In this document: positions 57,599-64,000 of the stretch, piece by piece
How the letters are laid out: every line of letters starts with the position of its first letter
How positions within the stretch are numbered: the stretch's first letter is position 1
Assembly (NCBI GenBank): GCA_964512635.1
Contig: CAZEJB010000016.1
Location: 1 to 64,000 of the forward strand
DNA from: JADZFO01 sp964512635
GTDB lineage: Bacteria; 4484-113; JAFGCY01
DNA length: 64,000 bases
Direction: 5' to 3'
Program-made: the position numbers and the translations under genes
Notes under the pieces: model-generated
Told to the model about the DNA's origin: nothing
Database searches by the model: none
What the model saw: the letters and a program-made list of their open reading frames with translations, nothing else

Positions 57599-60457
57599 CT
57601 ACAACTGTCCGAGGCCGCCGAGGTTCGGCGATCCGAGGATGATCTTGAAGGGCAGCTTGTTGGTCTCCTGGCTGCTCTTGTAGACCCAGATGCCGTTTGG
57701 ATCGTTGGACACCGCGCCGGCCGGAACATTGCAGACGATCTGCGTGTTGCTCCAGCTCGTCACCGTTGCCTGCTCAACAAAACCGCCGGAGCCGTTGTTG
57801 AAGCGCACCTTGCCATCGCCCTGGGTCGCTCCAAAGCCGTTGCCGACGATGGTCACGCTCTGGCCGATCTGGCGGCGATTGGGCGAGGCGCTGGTGATGC
57901 TGAAGGGGTCGCCGCTGACTTCAAAGTCGTCCAGCGCAATTCCCACGCTGGGGGTCAGGCCGCCGACAAAGAGAAAGCGGATATAGACATCCTGGTTGAG
58001 GTAGCTCTGCAGGCTGACCGTACGCTGGGCGAAGTTGCTGAAGGTTGGATCGCCATCCCAGATACCCGCGTTATAGGCCGGCGGCGGGCTGTTGGGATAC
58101 CAGGACAGGCTCTCAAGCTGCTTCCAGCTGGCGCCATTGTCCTGGCTGATCTGGGTCACGATAATCGCCTCACCGGTCCAGTAGCCGCGCGACGCGATCT
58201 TGTACTTGAGCTGCAGGTTGTTATAGCCCGCCAGACGGATCCGAGGGCTCATCAGATACTCGCGGTCATTACCCTGATAAATGCCCACATTCGGGTCAAC
58301 TACGCTGGGGTCATTCGGCGGCGCGCCGAAGCTGGTCTGGGCGAAGGCCAGCACTTTGCCAGTTAGTCCTGACTTGATGCTGCTGGCGTTGAGGCACTGG
58401 ATATCAAGGCCCATCGCATCCTCGCGCAGGTTCCAGGCTCCCAGCAGTGTGTTGTCCGTATCGCTGGTGTAGGCGTTGAAATTGTCGGAATAGATCAGCG
58501 CCTTGCCGGTGCCTGCGGCATTGTCCACAGTAACGATGCGGTCGATAACCGTCACGGTCTGGCCACTGTTGACTGCGATGGCCCGCAGCCGGGCGATGCC
58601 GTTGGTCGCCGTCAGTGTGTCCCAGGTGAAGCCGTCAAAGGTCGGCGCGGTGTCGATATGCTTGAGGCAGTCATTGATGTAGTACTCAACTTTGCTGGTG
58701 GCATTGCTCGCCGCATCAACCAGCACATTGCCGCTGACTGTCGCGCCGGAGTTCGGGCTTTCCCAGCTTAGCGTCGGCGGCGTGCCGGTGGTGTTGGTCA
58801 CATCCATCGTCATGCTGGGCCCGCTGTTGGCGCTGGTCGGGTCGATGACCACGCCGGTGCTCGCCCCGGCATTGTCCTTCGAGTTCGGCGAGCTGGTGTC
58901 GTCGAAGAAGTCCTTGCCGTCCGGGCCGTTGTAGCCGCTGCGCCAGGGTGACTGGCTGCTGAAGGGATCGTTGCCGTTGTCGGCAACCTCCAGCCAGACG
59001 CGCTGCGGACTGAAAGCGTTGTCGGTGTTGCGGCCGCTGGAGCGGTTCTCGTCGACGTGCCAGATCAAAAGGCCGCTGGTCGGCAGGCTGTCGTCGAAGC
59101 CGTGGGTGCTGTCACGGTATTCGACCAGGAAGAACTCCTTGCCGATCGCGCCGTTGCGCCAGATCTTGTAGACCGTGTTATCCGCGCTGGAACTGGTGGC
59201 GCGGTTGACCGTAAAGCTGGTCGCCGCGCCAAGCGAGGCGACCTCCACCGGGTCGACAAAGCGCAGGTGCATGCGGCTCCAGGCGTCGTGGAAGGGCGGC
59301 TTGACGCCCTGGTTGGTGGTCCAGCCGCTCATGATGCACCACAGGCCGGTGCCGGGCTGTGTTCCGCCGCCGCTGCCATTGGTGTCATAGAGGTCCGGCA
59401 GGCCGAGCTCGTGGCCCATCTCGTGGCAGAACAGATAGAAGTAGCCCTGCTCGGAGACCCACTGGCCCGAGGAGATACGCACGTTATCGGCCGTCACCAG
59501 CTGCGGCGATGAGACCCAGCGGAAATACCACAGCTGGTTGCTGCCGCCGCCGTCCGCGCCGGCATAGACCGTGATCAGGCCGTCGACATAGCCGTCGCCG
59601 TTGCTGTCATAATTGGCGAAGTTGACGTAAGGATCGATCTGGCTGATCGCGTTGGAGGTCACTTCATAGAAGGACTTGTTACCCGAGACCACCTGCGCGC
59701 GGGTGTAGGCGCTGGTGATCCAGCCCTCGCTGTCGGCCACGCTGTTGCCGCTGGGCCCAAAGCCCTGGTCAAAGCAGTCGCCGGTCAGCTCAAGCTTGCC
59801 ATAGCTGTTCTGCTTATAGAAGTATCCCACCGAGCCGTCTTCCAGCGCGCCGGGGGTGCTCAGGTCGAACCAGCGGTCTTCAGCCCAGGCGGCGTCGTGG
59901 TTAACGTCATTTGCCGCGCCCTGGTTTTTCTTATCCGTCGGCGCCTGGTCGGTGAACTTGATCAGCAGCACCAGGCACTTGGGCGCATTGTTCTCGGCCA
60001 CGGTGCCAAAAGGCACAGTGGTGCTGGTCCCGCGGACACTCCCGCCCTCGGCGGTAACCACTGCATCGCGGTCAAGGTCGGTCCAGCCGAGGCCGAGAAT
60101 GTCGCGCTCGTCGATGACATCATTGCCGTCGAAGTTGACCCGCAGGTCGCCGCCGGGCTGCTGGGGACTGCTGATCTGGGTCGGCAGGCCGAAGTTATCC
60201 AGGATCAGGTCCAGCGCCTCGGCTTCCAGCAGGTTCTGGCGCGTGAGCTCTTCCATGCTCAGCAGGTTCTGGTAGACCGGCTCCCACTGCCCGCTGGTCT
60301 TGAGGCGCTGGATCTCTTCCTCATTGGGCAGCTGGTGCGCCTGCGCTGCCGGCGGAACGATTGCCAGAGCTGCGCTGAGCACGGCGATAGCGACAGCGAC
60401 ATAAACGCTGAACTTCGAGCCTTGCGCCTTACTCCTTGCGCCCTGGGCCTTACTCAT
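57599..60457 (-). CDS. M6-family metalloprotease with dockerin-like and IPT/TIG parts
   Basis: The 952-residue product has a signal peptide (VAVAIAVLSAALAIVPPAAQAHQ), a dockerin-like segment (VNFDGNDVIDERDILGLGWTDLDRDAVVT, about 103-131), then the M6 (immune inhibitor A type) domain with the zinc site FCHEMGHELGLPDLYD (HExxH plus Asp) and HPLW-like strands. The second half has Ig-like and MAM-like beta regions (VEYYINDCLKHIDT, NNLQLKYKIASRGYW), and the C-terminus is an IPT/TIG domain (SITSASPNRRQIGQSVTIVGNGFG). The first 15 codons (MSKAQGARSKAQGSK) are a heptamer DNA array. It overlaps the lipoprotein gene by eight bases. Confidence 0.87.
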   Translation of the reverse strand: MSKAQGARSKAQGSKFSVYVAVAIAVLSAALAIVPPAAQAHQLPNEEEIQRLKTSGQWEPVYQNLLSMEELTRQNLLEAEALDLILDNFGLPTQISSPQQPGGDLRVNFDGNDVIDERDILGLGWTDLDRDAVVTAEGGSVRGTSTTVPFGTVAENNAPKCLVLLIKFTDQAPTDKKNQGAANDVNHDAAWAEDRWFDLSTPGALEDGSVGYFYKQNSYGKLELTGDCFDQGFGPSGNSVADSEGWITSAYTRAQVVSGNKSFYEVTSNAISQIDPYVNFANYDSNGDGYVDGLITVYAGADGGGSNQLWYFRWVSSPQLVTADNVRISSGQWVSEQGYFYLFCHEMGHELGLPDLYDTNGSGGGTQPGTGLWCIMSGWTTNQGVKPPFHDAWSRMHLRFVDPVEVASLGAATSFTVNRATSSSADNTVYKIWRNGAIGKEFFLVEYRDSTHGFDDSLPTSGLLIWHVDENRSSGRNTDNAFSPQRVWLEVADNGNDPFSSQSPWRSGYNGPDGKDFFDDTSSPNSKDNAGASTGVVIDPTSANSGPSMTMDVTNTTGTPPTLSWESPNSGATVSGNVLVDAASNATSKVEYYINDCLKHIDTAPTFDGFTWDTLTATNGIARLRAIAVNSGQTVTVIDRIVTVDNAAGTGKALIYSDNFNAYTSDTDNTLLGAWNLREDAMGLDIQCLNASSIKSGLTGKVLAFAQTSFGAPPNDPSVVDPNVGIYQGNDREYLMSPRIRLAGYNNLQLKYKIASRGYWTGEAIIVTQISQDNGASWKQLESLSWYPNSPPPAYNAGIWDGDPTFSNFAQRTVSLQSYLNQDVYIRFLFVGGLTPSVGIALDDFEVSGDPFSITSASPNRRQIGQSVTIVGNGFGATQGDGKVRFNNGSGGFVEQATVTSWSNTQIVCNVPAGAVSNDPNGIWVYKSSQETNKLPFKIILGSPNLGGLGQL
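60411..60457. repeat. Heptamer array inside the start of the M6 protease gene
   Basis: Read on the minus strand from the ATG, units AGTAAGG, CCCAGGG, CGCAAGG, AGTAAGG and CGCAAGG follow without a phase break. Because 21 bases equal three units, the protein shows a seven-residue repeat (SKAQGAR, SKAQGSK). Confidence 0.7.
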
Positions 60458-61085
60458 CGCCGGCCCCCGTCAGGACCTGCATGTCGGCGCCGGAACGGTC
60501 GCGGGCGATCAGGAAGTCGGGGCTGGTGATCAGCTGCAAGCCGGGGTCGCGGCCGCTTTCCAGCACTTCAAAGCGCGCGCTGAGCAGCTCGCCATTGCCG
60601 GACGGAATCTGTTCTCCCTGGTGATAGGTAAAAGCCACCGGGACATAGGCCCCGGCCTGGGCCGCCGGGCGGTCCGCCGCCGAGAAGAAGACCGCGCGCT
60701 GGTCCACCAGGGCGCCGCGCTCGACTTCCACCGGGCGCACGGCCCGCGGGTCATAGGCCAGGCGCAGGCTCATCTGGTGCAGGGTGTCCGCGCCGCTGAC
60801 CTTGAGGGTCGCGCGCAGCAGGCCGTCGCTCTGGGTGCTTGCGCTAAGCGCCAGCGAGATGCTGCGGCCCTTGCCGGGCTGCTGGCCGGCGGGAACTTCG
60901 GATTGGTTGCCGCTGGTCGTGCCTGCGCGACCGTCGCCGCCGCAGGAGGACAGCAGCGCCAGCAGCAGGGCCGCCGCGAGTGTGGTCCAAAGGCGCATAG
61001 TTGTGCTTGTCTCCGTCTTGAACATTCCGCCGCTGGGGCGGTCCCCTCCGAGCCGCAAAAGCCACCCGCAGCCGTACGGGCGCAC
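60450..61085 (-). CDS. Cohesin-like lipoprotein
   Basis: The product has a lipobox LLSSCGG after MRLWTTLAAALLLA and a single domain of about 130 residues: LALSASTQSDGLLRATLKVSGADTLHQMSLRLAYDPRAVRPVEVERG, then PVAFTYHQGEQIPSGNGELLSARFEVLESG. This is the strand order of a cohesin-type domain. TAGAAT lies exactly six bases before the GTG at 61085 (211 residues). The ATG at 60998 (182 residues) gives a more normal signal peptide and is the alternative. It overlaps the dockerin-like M6 protease gene by eight bases. Confidence 0.75.
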   Translation of the reverse strand: MRPYGCGWLLRLGGDRPSGGMFKTETSTTMRLWTTLAAALLLALLSSCGGDGRAGTTSGNQSEVPAGQQPGKGRSISLALSASTQSDGLLRATLKVSGADTLHQMSLRLAYDPRAVRPVEVERGALVDQRAVFFSAADRPAAQAGAYVPVAFTYHQGEQIPSGNGELLSARFEVLESGRDPGLQLITSPDFLIARDRSGADMQVLTGAGDE

Positions 61086-61091
61086 CTGTAT

Positions 61092-61097
61092 ATTCTA
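61092..61097 (-). promoter_or_regulatory. -10 box TAGAAT, six bases before GTG 61085
   Basis: Minus strand: TAGAAT, ATACAG, GTG. The spacing suggests a leaderless start at 61085, or else a leader of about 87 bases to ATG 60998. Confidence 0.55.
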
Positions 61098-61206
61098 CCC
61101 GGATGGCCTGATCCTGGCTGGAATTCACTAAAGCATAACGGTCTTTTGAAGGGCCTGCAACAGACTTGCAGCTGAATTGAAGCGCTGATCGCGGCTCAGC
61201 GGACGC

Positions 61207-61212
61207 TATTAT
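61207..61212 (+). promoter_or_regulatory. -10 box TATTAT, six bases before the mutL start
   Basis: TATTAT, CTGGCC, GTG at 61219. Leaderless type. Confidence 0.6.
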
Positions 61213-61218
61213 CTGGCC

Positions 61219-63492
61219 GTGCCAGCCTTGCCCCTTCAGCCAATCGCCGCCCTGCCCGCCGATGAGGTGCAGAAGATCTGCGCCGGCGAGGTGGTCGAGC
61301 GGCCGCTGAGCGTGGTCAAGGAGCTGATCGAAAACGCGCTGGACGCCGGGGCGAGCGAGATCACTGTCGAGCTGGCCGAGGGCGGCAAGCGCCTGATCCG
61401 CGTTATCGACAACGGCTGCGGCATTGCTGCCGGCCAGCTTGAACTGGCGATCCAGCCGCACTGCACCAGCAAGATCCGCAGCCTCGAGGACCTCTACCAC
61501 CTCGGCAGCCTGGGCTTCCGGGGCGAGGCCCTGGCGAGTATTGGGGCTGTCAGCAGACTGAGGATTTCAAGTTATGAGACTGTAGGGGCCGAGCATGGCC
61601 TCGGCCCGGACATCAGTCCTGAGTCCCGAGTCCTGAGTCCCGGCGAGGATGTACCTGCGCCAACTCAAAGGATCAGCGACACCGCAATTCGGCTCGACGC
61701 TTCGGACTCGGCTTTCGGGACTCAGGACTCAGGACTCAGGACTCTTGATGCAGGACTCAGGACTGTTTTTGGGGCCTCTATAGAGGTTCATGGTGGGACC
61801 TCCCTCGGGCTCGCAACTTCGCAGCTCAAGCGCGGCACTGAGGTTGAAGTCTCCGACCTCTTCTACAACGTGCCCGCGCGGCTGAAGTTCCTGCGCTCGG
61901 CGCAGAGCGAAACCAGCCAGGTGGCCGGCCTGCTGACTGCCTATGCCCTGGCCTGGCCCGAAGTGCGTTGGCGCCTGATCAGCACAGATGCCAAAGGTGG
62001 CCCGCGGACCCTGCTGGCCTCCGACGGCGATGGCGATCTCGCCGCCGTGCTGCGCGATCTGCTCGGGCCTGAGCTGGCTGAGAGCATGGCGCCGCTGGGC
62101 TTCGAGTTCCCGCCGCTGGCCCTGGGCGGCTATGTCTCGGCGCCGCACCGCCACTGGCATAACCGCACGCGGCAGTGGTTCTTCATCAACCGCCGCCCGG
62201 TGGTTAACAAGCTGCTTTACCGCGCGGTTGACGACGCGATGCGGGAGTTTCTCAGTCCCGGCAAGTTCCCGGCGGGTGTTTTTCTGCTGGAGTTGCCGCC
62301 CGAAGAGATCGACGTCAATGTCCACCCGGCCAAGACCGAGGTCAACTTCGCCCAGCCCCAGGCGGTCTACAGCCTGCTGACCACCGGCATCCGCCGGGCG
62401 CTCGGCGCCGCGGCCGCCAGCCGGCAGCGCGAGCTGACCCGCGGGATGAGCGTCATCATCAGCCCGCTGGACCCGCGGGTGGCCGAAGCACGCAGCGCGG
62501 CCGGCCGGACTGGTGAAGGGACCTCAATCCACCCCCCCGGGAGTGATATGCAGCTGCTTGGCCCGCCGCTGCTGGAGGAAGAAGCCCCCCCGGGTCACCG
62601 CGCGATTCCGGTCTTTGATCCGTCCGCCCCCCTGGCAGCGGACGGTCGAAGGTCGGATGTCGGAAGTCTGAATCGGCCCGGAGTTTACTCCGAGCAGACT
62701 CCTTCTCGAGTTGGAGGAACTCAATCCTATTCCGACCTTCGACCTTCGACCTTCGACTCCCCAGTCTCCGACCTTCGACCTTTCAGCTTAGACGCAGCCC
62801 CGACGCATGTCGCCGGCCCGGTGCAGCAAATCGCCGACAGCTATCTGGTGCTGGCCACGCCCGCCGAGATCTACCTGATCGACCAGCACGCCGCGCACGA
62901 GCGCGTGCTATTCGAGACCTTCTGGGAGCGCCTCGACCCGGAGCGCCGCACAGATTCCCCGCAGCGCCAGCGTCTGCTGTTCCCGATGCTGATTGCCCTC
63001 AGCCCGGCCGAGGCCAGCGCGGCCGAGGAGGCCCTGCCGGCTCTGGCGCAGCTCGGCTTTGCGGCCCAGCTTGGCATCGGCAGCCAGCTGGTCATCGACG
63101 AAGTCCCGGCCCTGCTGGCCGGCCGCATTGCCGCGCCGCTGCTGCAGGCGGTGCTGTCCGAGCTGGCCGACCCCGCGCGGATGAGCGGCGAGGTGCTGGA
63201 GCTGGCGAACGCTCCCGTAGGGGCCGAGCATGACCTCGGCCCCGCCTCTGAGGCCCGAGGCCATGCTCGGCCCCTACAGACATCCTCCGCCTTCGCCGAC
63301 CGGATGAAGTACCTCGCCGCCAGCCTCGCCTGCAAGGCGGCCATCAAGGCCGGCCAGTCCCTGCCCCCCGAGGAGCGCGCCAGCCTGCTGCGGCTGATCC
63401 TCAGCCGCTGGTCCAGCCTCTCCTGCCCGCACGGCCGCCCGACGGTGATCCGCCTCGGCCCCGGCGAGCTGGAGCGGATGTTTTTGCGCTAA
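61219..63492 (+). CDS. mutL: DNA mismatch repair protein MutL with three repeat-derived insertions
   Basis: MutL couples mismatch recognition to strand cutting. The GHKL ATPase shows SVVKELIENALDAGASEI, DNGCGI and LGSLGFRGEALASIG (residues 31-109), then DLFYNVPARLKFL. The C-terminal part has DQHAAHERVLFE, the DQHA(x)2E(x)4E endonuclease motif, then ACKAAIKAG and CPHGRPT, so it should nick DNA, unlike E. coli MutL. At 757 residues it is long for the family. Residues of about 122-182, 475-523 and 667-687 are encoded by intergenic-type repeats inserted in frame. The C-terminal motifs after them are intact, so the gene looks functional. Confidence 0.95.
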   Translation: MPALPLQPIAALPADEVQKICAGEVVERPLSVVKELIENALDAGASEITVELAEGGKRLIRVIDNGCGIAAGQLELAIQPHCTSKIRSLEDLYHLGSLGFRGEALASIGAVSRLRISSYETVGAEHGLGPDISPESRVLSPGEDVPAPTQRISDTAIRLDASDSAFGTQDSGLRTLDAGLRTVFGASIEVHGGTSLGLATSQLKRGTEVEVSDLFYNVPARLKFLRSAQSETSQVAGLLTAYALAWPEVRWRLISTDAKGGPRTLLASDGDGDLAAVLRDLLGPELAESMAPLGFEFPPLALGGYVSAPHRHWHNRTRQWFFINRRPVVNKLLYRAVDDAMREFLSPGKFPAGVFLLELPPEEIDVNVHPAKTEVNFAQPQAVYSLLTTGIRRALGAAAASRQRELTRGMSVIISPLDPRVAEARSAAGRTGEGTSIHPPGSDMQLLGPPLLEEEAPPGHRAIPVFDPSAPLAADGRRSDVGSLNRPGVYSEQTPSRVGGTQSYSDLRPSTFDSPVSDLRPFSLDAAPTHVAGPVQQIADSYLVLATPAEIYLIDQHAAHERVLFETFWERLDPERRTDSPQRQRLLFPMLIALSPAEASAAEEALPALAQLGFAAQLGIGSQLVIDEVPALLAGRIAAPLLQAVLSELADPARMSGEVLELANAPVGAEHDLGPASEARGHARPLQTSSAFADRMKYLAASLACKAAIKAGQSLPPEERASLLRLILSRWSSLSCPHGRPTVIRLGPGELERMFLR
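61582..61764. repeat. Hairpin plus heptamer fold-back element inside mutL
   Basis: A GTAGGGGCC hairpin at 61582-61607 is followed by a left arm of AGTCCTG/AGTCCCG units at 61615-61642 and a right arm at 61716-61764 with CGGGACT and five CAGGACT units. All units keep phase, even across one CTTGATG unit. The frame stays open through all of it. It falls in the ATPase domain, between strands that are adjacent in ordinary MutL. Confidence 0.85.
62644..62786. repeat. Heptamer fold-back element inside the mutL linker
   Basis: Left arm at 62644-62671: GGTCGAA, GGTCGGA, TGTCGGA, AGTCTGA. Right arm at 62730-62786: TTCCGAC, CTTCGAC three times, TCCCCAG, then CTCCGAC, CTTCGAC and CTTTCAG. The left arm encodes RRSDVGSLN and the right arm SDLRPSTFDSPVSDLRPF. 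It sits in the region that links the ATPase and dimerisation domains. Confidence 0.85.
63217..63277. repeat. 61-base near-perfect palindrome inside mutL
   Basis: A 23-base arm at 63217-63239, beginning GTAGGGGCCGAGCATG, pairs with its inverted copy at 63255-63277 with one mismatch, around a 15-base spacer. Each arm is one copy of the GTAGGGG hairpin repeat. It encodes VGAEHDLGPASEARGHARPL in the C-terminal domain, shortly before the ACKAAI motif. Confidence 0.85.
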
Positions 63493-63495
63493 GGC

Positions 63496-63608
63496 AGTCG
63501 AAAGTCGAAAGTCTGAATCGGTGGCCGCACTTTCTGTTACTAACAGCTGAAAGCAACTCCGATACGAAGAAACTCGCCAACTTCGACTTCCGACTTCCGA
63601 CTTCCGAC
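63496..63608. repeat. Heptamer fold-back element between mutL and the fur homologue
   Basis: Left arm at 63496-63516: AGTCGAA twice, then AGTCTGA. Right arm at 63581-63608: CTTCGAC, then TTCCGAC three times. It starts three bases after the mutL stop, and the fur-type promoter follows its right end. Confidence 0.8.
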
Positions 63609-63619
63609 ATTTTTTCCAA

Positions 63620-63651
63620 TTGAGACAATTTTGAGACAAGCGCGGTATACT
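63620..63651 (+). promoter_or_regulatory. Promoter region of the fur-type gene with direct repeat TTGAGACAA
   Basis: TTGAGACAA occurs at 63620-63628 and again at 63631-63639, an 11-base step (one helical turn). TATACT at 63646-63651 is eight bases before the ATG at 63660. The repeat could be an operator, perhaps for self-control by the regulator. Confidence 0.45.
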
Positions 63652-63659
63652 GCCTTGCC

Positions 63660-64000
63660 ATGAGTGCTACGCCTGTACTGGAACGGGTTCGCGAGCGCAG
63701 TTACAAAGCCCTGATGGAGCGCGGGCTTAAGCTGACCAAGCCGCGCAAGGCCCTGATCGAGATGCTGACCAGCCGCCCCGGCTGGCACTTCCAGGCCGAG
63801 GAGCTGCTGGACGCCCTGAACCAGGAGCAGCCCGGCGTGGTCTCCCGGGCCACGATCTATCGCACCCTGGAACTGCTGGTGGAAGCCGGAGTGCTGACCA
63901 AGACCCGGCTCAACGAAAACTCCTTCCGCTATGAACTGGCGGATATGCAGGGCCACCACCACCACCTGATCGACACTGCTTCGGGGCGGGTGGCCAACTT
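63660..64000 (+). CDS. Fur-family transcriptional regulator, N-terminal 113 residues (partial)
   Basis: The product reads MSATPVLERVRERSYKALMERG, then LKLTKPRKALIEMLTSRPGWH, ATIYRTLELLVEAGVLTKTRLNENSF and ends in HHHHLIDTASGRVANF at the window edge. This is the winged-helix DNA-binding domain of Fur/PerR/Zur proteins, with the metal-binding HHHH start of the dimer domain. The position where Fur and PerR have the first Cys of the structural zinc site holds Asp, so that CxxC may be absent. Which metal or signal it senses cannot be told. Confidence 0.92.
   Translation, partial: MSATPVLERVRERSYKALMERGLKLTKPRKALIEMLTSRPGWHFQAEELLDALNQEQPGVVSRATIYRTLELLVEAGVLTKTRLNENSFRYELADMQGHHHHLIDTASGRVAN

Noticed and set aside
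83..63608. Heptamer arrays considered as CRISPR arrays
   Set aside because: Units are 7 bases with no spacers between them and no cas genes are present.
1..64000. tRNA, rRNA, tmRNA, RNase P RNA or SRP RNA genes
   Set aside because: No T-loop (GTTCRANTC) with matching acceptor ends and no conserved core of these RNAs was found by eye in the intergenic gaps. A covariance-model scan would settle this.
1..64000. Insertion sequences, prophage or integrative elements
   Set aside because: No transposase, integrase or phage gene and no target-site duplication was recognised; all repeats seen are short and non-coding.

Overview
The window (64 kb, GC-rich, densely coded on both strands) comes from a free-living diderm (Gram-negative-type) bacterium. 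Evidence for an outer membrane is lpxA (lipid A synthesis), an OstA/LptA-like protein, a Wza-type polysaccharide export protein and many lipoproteins with lipoboxes. There is no rRNA, tRNA, CRISPR array, transposase or phage gene, and the core genes (dnaB, ispE, lpxA, hslU, gcvH-gcvPA-gcvPB, ppk1, mutL, a fur homologue) look chromosomal. The phylum cannot be fixed from sequence alone. The mix of split glycine dehydrogenase, lipid A genes, leaderless promoters and many unknown lipoproteins suggests a little-studied phylum (Armatimonadota-like or another candidate phylum); this is inference.

Layout. 1-2530: small enzymes (DinB-like pair, monooxygenase-like, NUDIX, HicB-like) separated by repeat elements. 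2531-4245: two members of a three-member membrane-anchored family (third copy at 33496). 4517-7458: dnaB and an OstA-like gene, divergent. 7698-13683: a set of conserved but uncharacterised membrane genes on the minus strand. 13818-20420: DUF4870 pair, ispE, a fibronectin-repeat secreted protein, a DnaQ-like exonuclease and lpxA. 20483-29592: surface lipoproteins, an FG-GAP-type protein and a sarcosine-oxidase-like flavoenzyme. 29724-33238: the glycine cleavage operon gcvH-gcvPA-gcvPB. 34217-39548: three more FG-GAP-type membrane proteins. 39977-46012: lipoprotein, hslU, a presenilin-like intramembrane aspartyl protease, an aldo/keto reductase and an NfeD-like protein. 46048-50588: two paralogous secreted proteins, then a flotillin. 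50898-53129: zinc-ribbon protein, membrane protein, anti-sigma factor and ECF sigma factor. 53321-57234: ppk1 and polysaccharide export. 57267-61085: a small protein, an M6-family metalloprotease and a cohesin-like lipoprotein. 61219-64000: mutL and the start of a Fur-family regulator.

Three features run through the whole window. (1) Many genes are apparently leaderless: a -10 hexamer (TANNNT) lies five to seven bases, most often exactly six, before the ATG/GTG/TTG, with no Shine-Dalgarno site. Genes inside operons and genes for exported proteins more often have a normal GGAGG. This spacing also decides several start codons. (2) Intergenic gaps are filled with two repeat classes: arrays of degenerate 7-base units, usually as inverted pairs around a 40-100 base spacer (fold-back elements), and hairpins headed by GTAGGG that often supply the TAG stop codon of the gene before them. 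(3) Both classes have entered coding sequence in frame. mutL carries three such insertions, and the first codons of the M6 protease gene are a heptamer array.

The most interesting single gene is 43151-44200, a bacterial protein with the YD-like, GxGD and PAL signatures of presenilin/signal peptide peptidase.
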